A DNA stretch of 14,180 nucleotides from JBBQSF01 sp038214085 (GTDB lineage: Bacteria > Bacteroidota > Bacteroidia > Bacteroidales > CG2-30-32-10), in assembly GCA_038214085.1 (NCBI GenBank), contig JBBQSF010000079.1:1-14180 (forward strand). Reading direction: 5' to 3'. The translations under genes and the position numbers were made by a program. The stretch's first letter is position 1; every line of letters starts with the position of its first letter. Positions 1 to 5,975 of the stretch are shown in pieces. The notes beneath the pieces are model-generated. The model saw only the letters and a program-made list of their open reading frames with translations, did not search any database and had not been told where the DNA came from.

Positions 1-141
1 CACCGCAGTTTTATTGTGAATATTTCAGCCATTAACAAAATGGAATTGTACGAAAAAGATACTTATATGATTGTGCTGAAAAGCGGTGCAAAGCTACGTG
101 CCAGCAGGGAAGGGTATAGGCGGTTGAAGGAGTTGATTTGA
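1..141 (+). CDS. LytTR-family DNA-binding regulator, C-terminal fragment (5' end outside window)
   Basis: Frame 1 is open from the first base and ends at TGA 139-141, giving 46 residues. It begins HRSFIVNISAINKMELYEKD and continues with a VLKSGAKLRASREGYRRLKE-type end. This matches the second half of a LytTR domain: the His-Arg-Ser/Ile-Val-Asn strand, then the L-x-S/N-G turn, then S-R-x-x-Y-x-x-L-K near the C-terminus. LytTR domains bind DNA as the output module of AlgR/AgrA/LytR response regulators, usually behind a receiver domain. That receiver would lie upstream of the window and cannot be seen. The gene converges on the HAD hydrolase gene, with 36 nt between the stops. The family call is fairly secure; the full architecture is unknown. 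Confidence 0.8.
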   Translation, partial: HRSFIVNISAINKMELYEKDTYMIVLKSGAKLRASREGYRRLKELI

Positions 142-177
142 AAGTCTATAGTAATTTATTTTAACTAAATTCGAGTG

Positions 178-870
178 TTAAACAGAAATTGCAATCAAAT
201 CCGATAATTTATTTATTGTTAAATATTGAAACATATCCAAATTGTCTACTTCCTCATGTTGCCATGTGATATGATAAGGAACGTGTATCGCCTGACCGCC
301 AATTGCAATAATGGGTAACACATCCGATTTTACCGAATTACCAATCATTAAAAATTCTTCAGCCTTTATTCCAAGTTTACGAATCAGGTATATATAATTT
401 GATTCTTTTTTGTCGCTCATTATTTCAATATGATCAAAATAGTCAGATAAACCGGACTTTCTGAGCTTACGTTCCTGATCAAGCAGGTCGCCTTTGGTAG
501 CTAAAATTAATTTAAAATCCTGTTTTAATTTTGATAAAACGGGAACAATATCATCAAGGAGTTCAATGGGCTTTTCAATAAGTTCTTTTCCTAGAACAAT
601 TATCTTTTCAATAATTTCGCTTTGTATATCGCTTTTCGATATCCGAATTGCTGTTTCAATCATGGACAATGTGAATCCTTTGGCACCGTATCCAAACAAA
701 TCAATATTACTGATTTCAATACTCAGCAATTCTTCCATTGTTTGTTCTTCGGGCAAATACCCTTCCATCAACCTGCAAAATTTTTTCTCTGTTTCCCTGT
801 AATAAGGCTCGTTTACCCACAATGTATCGTCGGCATCAAAGGCAATTATTTTAATTTTTTCTGAAATCAT
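178..870 (-). CDS. HAD-superfamily hydrolase (phosphatase-like), substrate unknown
   Basis: A 230-residue protein of the haloacid dehalogenase fold, probably a cytoplasmic Mg2+-dependent phosphatase. Motif I is FDADDTLW at residues 11-18, giving nucleophile Asp12 and acid/base Asp14. A helical cap of the C1 type fits residues about 20-100. Motif II is LILATKGD with Thr125, the motif III lysine is Lys154 or Lys155, and motif IV is MIGNSVKSDV (176-184) with Asp183. The usual first Asp of motif IV is Asn178; the second acid is kept. The C-terminal part includes HVPYHITWQHEE. The length is normal for the family. The start ATG lies 2 nt after the TAG of the upstream lipoprotein gene, so the two are probably cotranscribed and perhaps translationally coupled. 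The fold is certain, but nothing in the sequence identifies the substrate. Confidence 0.85.
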   Translation of the reverse strand: MISEKIKIIAFDADDTLWVNEPYYRETEKKFCRLMEGYLPEEQTMEELLSIEISNIDLFGYGAKGFTLSMIETAIRISKSDIQSEIIEKIIVLGKELIEKPIELLDDIVPVLSKLKQDFKLILATKGDLLDQERKLRKSGLSDYFDHIEIMSDKKESNYIYLIRKLGIKAEEFLMIGNSVKSDVLPIIAIGGQAIHVPYHITWQHEEVDNLDMFQYLTINKLSDLIAISV

Positions 871-872
871 GA

Positions 873-1295
873 CTATTTTTCATAAATGGTTTTATCATCT
901 TTTTTTAGCGTCCATTTGTTACCAATTTCCATGAGTTCGTAACCACTTCCTTTAAATGTAGTGGTTTTTGAACCAGTGTTTTTTAAAATCACACTGCTTT
1001 TTTCCAAAACAATAAAAAGTTCTGCTTTCTGGTAATCGTCGCTGAAAATTACTGCGGCATTGGAAGTGGAACTGCCTGTGTTATCAACCGGTGTAAGCTG
1101 TGTGCCTGTTTCCCAGGTTTTGATGCAATCTTTTTTTAACACACTCCATGTATATCCTGCACTTGCTTTGCAGCCGTGTTGGTCGGAATCGTTGCCTACT
1201 GCTATGGGTTTGTCGTTGTTTTTGCTGCTGTTTTTTGTACAGTTACAACCCAAAAAAAATGTAGCAATTATTACTAAAATTAATGTCTTTTTCAT
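873..1295 (-). CDS. Small putative lipoprotein with a GCxxSAGYTWS motif
   Basis: A 140-residue protein. The N-terminus MKKTLILVIIATFFLGC is a type II signal peptide, and Cys17 after Leu-Gly is the expected lipidation site. The mature protein starts with a polar, Ser/Asn/Lys-rich linker (18-38). It continues with the motif HGCKASAGYTWSVLKKDC at about residues 40-57, whose two cysteines (42 and 57) could form a disulfide. The rest, from about 80 to 140, looks like a small beta-rich domain. From memory, the pattern Cys-x-x-Ser-Ala-Gly-Tyr-x-Trp-Ser...Cys recurs in uncharacterised bacterial lipoproteins; I know no function for it. The gene is first in a probable two-gene unit with the HAD hydrolase, with a 2-nt gap. 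It is preceded by a TAnnTTTG box and a dyad. Membrane placement is likely; the role is unknown. Confidence 0.75.
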   Translation of the reverse strand: MKKTLILVIIATFFLGCNCTKNSSKNNDKPIAVGNDSDQHGCKASAGYTWSVLKKDCIKTWETGTQLTPVDNTGSSTSNAAVIFSDDYQKAELFIVLEKSSVILKNTGSKTTTFKGSGYELMEIGNKWTLKKDDKTIYEK

Positions 1296-1350
1296 TGTGA
1301 TTGTTTTAATAATTTTAAGGATATTAAGAGGTCTTTTGCTTTAGAATGCT

Positions 1351-1366
1351 ATGATACAATTATCAT
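1351..1366. promoter_or_regulatory. Candidate operator dyad ATGATA-N4-TATCAT
   Basis: A perfect 6-bp inverted repeat, ATGATAcaatTATCAT, ends exactly next to the predicted -7 box (1367-1374) of the lipoprotein-HAD unit. It would cover the transcription start, expected near 1360. The position suits a repressor site, but this is inference from symmetry and placement only. Confidence 0.3.
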
Positions 1367-1374
1367 CAAAAGTA
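1367..1374 (-). promoter_or_regulatory. Predicted Bacteroidota -7 promoter box for the lipoprotein-HAD unit
   Basis: On the minus strand the sequence reads TACTTTTG, a match to the Bacteroidota TAnnTTTG box. It lies about 70 nt upstream of the lipoprotein ATG. No convincing TTTG -33 element is seen at the usual 19-21 nt spacing. Confidence 0.4.
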
Positions 1375-1469
1375 TAATAATTTAAACAAATTTAATTTTT
1401 TTTATTAACGGAGATGAACACTGTAAATAGATTTAATAAAAAAACTTTTCTAAAAATCAATTTGACAAT

Positions 1470-1477
1470 TAACTTTG
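1470..1477 (+). promoter_or_regulatory. Predicted -7 promoter box for the YgjV-GNAT gene
   Basis: TAACTTTG followed by C matches the Bacteroidota TAnnTTTGc box. It lies 30 nt upstream of the ATG at 1508, which leaves a short 5' leader. The box overlaps a TTG at 1475 that would otherwise extend the reading frame, and this argues for starting at 1508. The -33 element is not clear. Confidence 0.5.
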
Positions 1478-1507
1478 CATTTTAAAAATAATTTTATTTT
1501 TTCTAAA

Positions 1508-2122
1508 ATGGACGTTTTACAATGGATTGGATATGCGGCTTCTGCAATAATTGCAGTTTCAATGATGATGAATTCCATAGTAAAGTTTCGATGGATCAAC
1601 TTAATTGGTGCATTGACTTTTTCAATTTATGGATTTCTAATCAACGCAATTCCGGTTTGCATTCTGAATGGATTTATCGTTGCTGTTGATGTGTATTATC
1701 TTTCAGTGATTTATTCAAAAAAGGAACTATTCGAAACGCTGGAAATTAAGGCTGAAAGTGAATTTCTGATTCGATTCATTGAGTTCCATAATCGCGAGAT
1801 TCAAAAGCTTTGCCCTGGCTTTGAGTATAAGCATGATATGAATACTGTAAGTTTTTTTATCCTCAGAGATATGTCGGTTGCTGGTTTATTCCTAGCGCAC
1901 CGTGAAAATGAAAATGTATTGAGAGTGGGCTTGGATTTTGTAATACCCGAATACCGTGACTTTAAAAATGGAAGCTATGTGTATAACCTGCTGAGTAAGG
2001 ATTTTGTTATAGCGGGTTATTCAAAAGTGCAGGCCGAAGGTGCTGACAAAAAATATGTGAAATATCTCAAAAGATTTGGTTTTACTGAGGATGAGAACGG
2101 ATTGTATTCGAAGAATCTTTAA
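1508..2122 (+). CDS. Membrane protein: YgjV-like three-helix domain fused to a GNAT-like domain
   Basis: 204 residues from ATG 1508. The frame also runs back to a TTG at 1475, but that codon sits inside the predicted -7 box. The N-terminal part (about 1-70) has three hydrophobic segments at roughly 5-24, 29-48 and 49-69. It carries the pattern QWIGYAAS...MNSIVKFRWINLIGA, which resembles the YgjV inner-membrane family. The C-terminal part (about 80-204) is soluble. It has a GNAT-like run: a strand with LRVGLDFVIPEYRDF, then YNLLSKDFVIAGYSKV, and a final KYLKRFGFTEDENGLYSKNL in which the R-F-G-F turn is typical of acetyltransferase C-termini. The canonical acetyl-CoA loop (Q/R-x-x-G-x-G/A) is not obvious, so enzymatic activity is uncertain. 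The gene stands alone and converges on the biotin-carrier gene, with a 50-nt gap. Confidence 0.7.
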   Translation: MDVLQWIGYAASAIIAVSMMMNSIVKFRWINLIGALTFSIYGFLINAIPVCILNGFIVAVDVYYLSVIYSKKELFETLEIKAESEFLIRFIEFHNREIQKLCPGFEYKHDMNTVSFFILRDMSVAGLFLAHRENENVLRVGLDFVIPEYRDFKNGSYVYNLLSKDFVIAGYSKVQAEGADKKYVKYLKRFGFTEDENGLYSKNL

Positions 2123-2130
2123 AGGGAAGA

Positions 2131-2162
2131 ACTGTAATTTCAAAATAAAATAATTTCACAGT
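2131..2162. terminator. Weak candidate bidirectional terminator hairpin between convergent genes
   Basis: ACTGT-AATT (2131-2139) can pair with AATT-(TC bulge)-ACAGT (2152-2162) across a 12-nt AT-rich loop. It lies between the stops of the YgjV-GNAT gene and the biotin-carrier gene. The stem is short, has low GC and lacks a strong T-tract, so the call rests mainly on position. Confidence 0.25.
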
Positions 2163-2172
2163 AACATAATTA

Positions 2173-2688
2173 TCACCTCTCAATTTCAACAAGCACATCT
2201 TCTTTGTTAACATTGTCACCTTGTTTTACAAATACTTTTTTAATTTTCCCTGAAATATGCGATGTAATTTCGTTTTGCATTTTCATTGCTTCCAGTATGA
2301 GCAATGTGTCGCCTTCTTTTATTTCTGAACCTTCTTCTATGAGTACTTCAATTATCTTCCCAGGCATTGGAGAATGAAAAATCACTATTTTCGAATCTGG
2401 TTCAGATTTTTTCAACAATGCTTTTCGCTTAATAGAAATAGGTGTTTCCACCGAAAAAGTATAGGAAACATTATTAATCATAACCTCATACTTATTCTGA
2501 TTTACAGAAATAATTTCAACAGGGTATCTTTTGTTTCCATAGACTATGTATGTGAATCCATCCTTTCCAAGTTCAATGGAAGCTTCAATTTGTTTTTTTT
2601 TGAAACGGATACTGTCATCCTTAAATTCAAATTCAAACTTTTTTCCTTTTGGATTGAGTGCAATAAAATGCTGTGATTTGTTTTCCAT
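2173..2688 (-). CDS. Biotin carboxyl carrier protein of an acyl-CoA carboxylase
   Basis: 171 residues. The C-terminal biotinyl domain spans about 103-171 and contains HSPMPGKIIEVLIEEGSEIK and the biotinylation site EAMKM, with Lys136 as the biotin acceptor, followed by the partner half-repeat SGKIKKVFVKQGDNV. Biotin on Lys136 shuttles the carboxyl group between the biotin carboxylase and the carboxyltransferase. The N-terminal ~90 residues form a beta-rich region (IALNPKGKKFEFEF, then GKDGFTYIVYGNKRYPVEI) that may dock the carrier to its partners. The linker is short and charged (about 86-100), unlike the Ala/Pro-rich linker common in AccB. It is the last gene of the operon; its ATG lies 8 nt after the biotin carboxylase stop. 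The function is secure; assignment to propionyl- rather than acetyl-CoA carboxylase is inferred from the neighbour. Confidence 0.9.
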   Translation of the reverse strand: MENKSQHFIALNPKGKKFEFEFKDDSIRFKKKQIEASIELGKDGFTYIVYGNKRYPVEIISVNQNKYEVMINNVSYTFSVETPISIKRKALLKKSEPDSKIVIFHSPMPGKIIEVLIEEGSEIKEGDTLLILEAMKMQNEITSHISGKIKKVFVKQGDNVNKEDVLVEIER

Positions 2689-2696
2689 AACAATGT

Positions 2697-4217
2697 TTAT
2701 AAGGATTTAATCCGTCGGTTTAACAGCCAGGGTGTAAGTTGCTTTCCTTTTTCATAATCAACAAAAATACTTTTTTCACTACTCAGTTCATCTGCATGCG
2801 TCGACACAACAAATAACGCTGCAAGCAGCTCCTCATCAGGTTCCTGAAAAAAAGTCGATTCCATTTCTTTATCAATAAATGAAGTGTTTATTTTTCCCTG
2901 TCGGAATGCTTTGTTTGTCAACACTGCCTTACAGAATGGAATTGTAGTTTTAAGACCTTTTATTTTTATTTTTCGCAAGGCAGAAAGTGCCAGATTTACT
3001 GCTTTTTCGCGGGTTTCAGCATGAACAATTAATTTTGCTACCATTGAATCAAAGTAGGGAGTAATCTCGGAGCCTTCACGCACACCGGTGTCAATGCGGA
3101 CATTCTGAATATGGGGTATCGAAAGTTTTTCAATGGTTCCAAGGCAAGGCGAAAAGTTTGATTGAACATCTTCGGCATTGATACGGCACTCAATGGCCCA
3201 GCCATTAATTTTAATGCTTTTTTGTGTAAATGGTAATTTTTCACCCGAAGCAATTCTAATCTGCCATTCAATCAGGTCGAGGCCTGTAACCATTTCAGTT
3301 ACGGGATGTTCTACTTGAATACGGGTATTCATTTCCATGAAATAAAAATGATTATTGGCATCGAGCAAAAACTCTACAGTACCTGCACTGCAATATTTAA
3401 CGGCTGCTGCAATTTTTAATGCTTCCTTTCCCATGCGTTCACGAAGGTCTTTATCCAAGGCCGAAGAAGGTGATTCTTCGATAAGTTTCTGATGTTTGCG
3501 CTGAATGGAGCATTCGCGTTCACCAAGATGAATGGTGTTGCAGTATTGATCTGCCAATATCTGAAACTCGATATGTCTGGGGTTTCTAACATATTTTTCA
3601 ATAAAAAGCGAAGGATCATTAAATGCTTTTTCCGATTCGGAAGTGGCGAGTCGAAACATTTTTTTCATTTCCTCTGGTTTGGTAACAATCCGCATTCCAC
3701 GTCCGCCACCGCCAGAGGCTGCTTTAAGAATAACCGGGTAACCAATTTCTTTTGCAATTTGTTCTGCTTCTTCATCTGATTTTACATTTCCAAAACTGCC
3801 TTTTAGCAATGGAATTCCATTTTTTAATGCGATCTGTTTGGCAATGGTTTTATTTCCCATTTTGTAAATCGCATCTGCCGATGGTCCAATAAAAATGATT
3901 CCTGCTTCGCTACAACAGCGTGCAAAATATGGATTTTCGGCCAAAAAACCATAGCCGGGATGTATGGCATCTATCTTGTTATCCACAGCAAGCTGAATAA
4001 TTGATTCCACATCAAGAAACTCCGGAATTTCCCCTGATGAATCAGGAAAATCAAGTACTTTATCAGCTAGCTGTAAATACATTTCCGCTGGCTCCTTAAT
4101 GGTTTTTATTACATAGGATTTAATCCCCATTGCTTTTGCAGTGCGGATAATACGAACTGCAATTTCTCCACGATTGGCAATGAGTATAGAACTTATTTTT
4201 TTTACCTTTACTGTCAT
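2697..4217 (-). CDS. Biotin carboxylase subunit of an acyl-CoA carboxylase (ATP-grasp)
   Basis: 506 residues, a normal length for a stand-alone biotin carboxylase. It uses ATP and bicarbonate to carboxylate carrier-bound biotin. Order of motifs: N-terminal Rossmann-like domain with ILIANRGEIAVRIIRTAKAM (11-30) and HPGYGFLAENP (86-96); MGNKTIAK (120-127); ATP-grasp glycine loop KAASGGGGRGMR (165-176); ERECSIQRKHQKLIEESP (233-250) with the HQK lysine at 244; EMNTRIQVEHPVTEM (295-309) with Glu295, Asn297 and Arg299 matching the metal and bicarbonate residues; and a C-terminal domain with AIECRINAED and ITPYFDSMVAKLIVHAETR. All expected catalytic residues are present. The stretch after the first helix (about 34-65) departs from the usual YSEAD...H...ADEAVCIG pattern. 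The ATG follows the carboxyltransferase stop by 10 nt and the carrier gene follows 8 nt later, so the subunits are encoded as one operon. Confidence 0.92.
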   Translation of the reverse strand: MTVKVKKISSILIANRGEIAVRIIRTAKAMGIKSYVIKTIKEPAEMYLQLADKVLDFPDSSGEIPEFLDVESIIQLAVDNKIDAIHPGYGFLAENPYFARCCSEAGIIFIGPSADAIYKMGNKTIAKQIALKNGIPLLKGSFGNVKSDEEAEQIAKEIGYPVILKAASGGGGRGMRIVTKPEEMKKMFRLATSESEKAFNDPSLFIEKYVRNPRHIEFQILADQYCNTIHLGERECSIQRKHQKLIEESPSSALDKDLRERMGKEALKIAAAVKYCSAGTVEFLLDANNHFYFMEMNTRIQVEHPVTEMVTGLDLIEWQIRIASGEKLPFTQKSIKINGWAIECRINAEDVQSNFSPCLGTIEKLSIPHIQNVRIDTGVREGSEITPYFDSMVAKLIVHAETREKAVNLALSALRKIKIKGLKTTIPFCKAVLTNKAFRQGKINTSFIDKEMESTFFQEPDEELLAALFVVSTHADELSSEKSIFVDYEKGKQLTPWLLNRRIKSL

Positions 4218-4227
4218 GTGATTTTTT

Positions 4228-5778
4228 TTAAAGAGGGATATTTCCGTGTTTGCGGTGTGGCGTGTTTACATGTTTGTCCTGCAATGCTTCAAAGGCAATA
4301 ATTAACAAACGGCGTGTGTCTGCCGGATCAATAACTTCGTCAATATATCCTTTTTCGTCGGCTATGTATGGGTTTGCCACTTCTTCGCGGTATTGCTGAA
4401 TAAGTTCTTTTTTTAGTTTTTCAGGATGATCTGATTCTGCGAGCTCTTTTTTGTATAGAATTGCAACTGCGCCATCAGGGCCCATAACCGCAATTTCGGC
4501 AGTAGGCCATGCGAAATTAAAATCACCTCCCAAATTTTTGCTGTTCATTACGCAATAAGCTCCCCCATATGATTTGCGAATAATTACGGTAATTTTAGGA
4601 ACTGTTGAATCAGCATACGCATAAAGAAGTTTCGCGCCATTGCGAATAATGCCTGCATGTTCCTGATCAATACCAGGCATAAATCCCGGAACATCTTCCA
4701 GTGTGAGGATAGGAATATTGAAAGCATCGCAGAATCGAATAAAACGGGCAGCTTTGGTTGAAGAATCAATATCAAGTGTTCCTGCTAAAACTTTTGGCTG
4801 GTTGGCTATAATACCAATGGGTTTGCCCGCCAAACGGCCGAAACCTATAACTATATTCTGAGCATAATTTTCAGAGATTTCAAAAAACCTGCCTTTATCA
4901 ACTATGAGTTTTATCAAATCACGCATTTCATAAGCCTTGTTCGGATCATCTGGAACTATTTCACGCAAACGTTCTTCTATCCGGTCCGATGGATCGTCAG
5001 TTTCAACTATTGGCGGATTTTCTAAATTGTTTGAAGGAAGATAAGAGAGGAGCCGTTTAACACCAAGAATTGTATTTTCTTCATCTTCAAAAACAAAATC
5101 AGCAACTCCTGATTTGCGCGAATGAACCTGTGCTCCGCCCAATTCTTCGAAACTTACGTCCTGATTGAGTACTTGTTTTATAACATCAGGGCCGGTAACA
5201 AACATATAACTGGTGCTGGCCGTCATAAAAACAAAATCAGTAAGTGCTGGAGAATAAACAGCACCTCCGGCAGCAGGTCCCATTATTACTGAAATCTGTG
5301 GAATAACCCCGGAAGCTTCCACATTACGCCTGAAAATTGCAGAATAACCTGCAAGACTGGCAACTCCTTCCTGAATTCGGGCACCTCCCGAATCGATGAG
5401 CCCAATGATTGGAGCACCCATTTTTAATGCCATATCTTGCATTTTTGCAATTTTGGCAGCGTGGCTTGCACCTAATGAACCACCTTTTACAGTAAAATCC
5501 TGAGAATATACAAAAGCAAGGCGTCCACTGATTTTTCCAAAGCCTGTAATAACACCGTCGCCGTATGAGTTTGTGACTTTTCCAAATTTTGTATCTGAGG
5601 AGTTTACAAATGCATCTATTTCTTCGAATGAGTGTTTATCGAACAACAAATCAATACGTTCTTTTGCCGTCAACCTTCCTTTATTGTGTTGCTTTTCCGA
5701 GTTTTCTTTGCTATATTGTTCTTTATATTTTTCTCTGCGCTCCAGAAAACGCTGATATGTTTTTCCGTTTAAATCCAT
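4228..5778 (-). CDS. pccB: Acyl-CoA carboxylase carboxyltransferase (beta) subunit, propionyl-CoA carboxylase type
   Basis: 516 residues, the usual length for PccB/MmdA-type carboxyltransferases. It transfers the carboxyl group from biotin to an acyl-CoA; with propionyl-CoA the product is methylmalonyl-CoA. Two crotonase-like halves are visible. The N-half has YSQDFTVKGGSLGASHAAKI (91-110), IDSGGARIQEGVASLAGY (128-145) and MGPAAGGAVYSPALTDFVFM (166-185). The C-half has LEDVPGFMPGIDQEHAGIIR (360-379) and KSYGGAYCVMNSKNLGGDFN (402-421), followed by AWPTAEIAVMG. The C-half closely resembles PCC beta subunits. The position known to tune acyl-chain choice (Asp in PccB, Ile in AccB of Streptomyces) appears to be Cys409 here, so specificity is less certain. 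It is first in the operon with biotin carboxylase and carrier. The decarboxylating MmdA role is disfavoured because a biotin carboxylase is present and no membrane subunit is seen. Confidence 0.9.
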   Translation of the reverse strand: MDLNGKTYQRFLERREKYKEQYSKENSEKQHNKGRLTAKERIDLLFDKHSFEEIDAFVNSSDTKFGKVTNSYGDGVITGFGKISGRLAFVYSQDFTVKGGSLGASHAAKIAKMQDMALKMGAPIIGLIDSGGARIQEGVASLAGYSAIFRRNVEASGVIPQISVIMGPAAGGAVYSPALTDFVFMTASTSYMFVTGPDVIKQVLNQDVSFEELGGAQVHSRKSGVADFVFEDEENTILGVKRLLSYLPSNNLENPPIVETDDPSDRIEERLREIVPDDPNKAYEMRDLIKLIVDKGRFFEISENYAQNIVIGFGRLAGKPIGIIANQPKVLAGTLDIDSSTKAARFIRFCDAFNIPILTLEDVPGFMPGIDQEHAGIIRNGAKLLYAYADSTVPKITVIIRKSYGGAYCVMNSKNLGGDFNFAWPTAEIAVMGPDGAVAILYKKELAESDHPEKLKKELIQQYREEVANPYIADEKGYIDEVIDPADTRRLLIIAFEALQDKHVNTPHRKHGNIPL

Positions 5779-5783
5779 AATTT

Positions 5784-5791
5784 CAAATTTA
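5784..5791 (-). promoter_or_regulatory. Possible -7 box for the carboxylase operon
   Basis: The minus strand reads TAAATTTG, matching TAnnTTTG, only 5 nt upstream of the pccB ATG. If used, transcription would start at or almost at the ATG and give a nearly leaderless mRNA. The alternative is a chance match in very AT-rich DNA. No -33 element is seen. Confidence 0.25.
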
Positions 5792-5816
5792 TTATAAAAA
5801 TAGTAAATGTTTAACG

Positions 5817-5854
5817 AAATATTTGTTAATATTATATAAAAAAATATTTGTTAA
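5817..5854. repeat. Two 13-nt direct repeats upstream of the carboxylase operon
   Basis: AAATATTTGTTAA occurs at 5817-5829 and again at 5842-5854, a 25-nt period. The first copy also forms a TTAAC...GTTAA inverted pair with 5811-5815. They lie 40-76 nt upstream of the pccB start. They could be paired regulator sites, or chance in AT-rich sequence. Confidence 0.35.
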
Positions 5855-5975
5855 AAATAATATATGTGTATTTAAATCAAGTGAGATAATTGATGCTGAA
5901 ATAATACAAATTTTTTGTTCTACGGTGGTGAAACTAATGAAATCATTCATAACAGCCACAATAGTTATTGTATTC

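Noticed and set aside
1..141. LytTR fragment as partner of the histidine kinase
   Set aside because: They are nearly 6 kb apart, on opposite strands, with unrelated operons between them.
494..802. Plus-strand open frame of about 100 codons opposite the HAD gene
   Set aside because: It is fully antisense to a gene with clear HAD motifs and shows no recognisable domain; the same holds for other antisense frames over the carboxylase, kinase and ffh genes.
1475..1507. TTG start for the YgjV-GNAT gene
   Set aside because: It lies inside the predicted -7 box and adds 11 residues in front of the conserved MDVLQWIGYA start.
4228..5778. Methylmalonyl-CoA decarboxylase alpha subunit instead of a carboxylase subunit
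   Set aside because: The operon carries an ATP-dependent biotin carboxylase and no membrane decarboxylase subunit, which favours ATP-driven carboxylation.
5959..5972. Palindrome ACAATA-GT-TATTGT just after the kinase stop, as a terminator
   Set aside because: A 2-nt loop cannot close a full hairpin, the stem is AT-only apart from one pair, and no T-tract follows.
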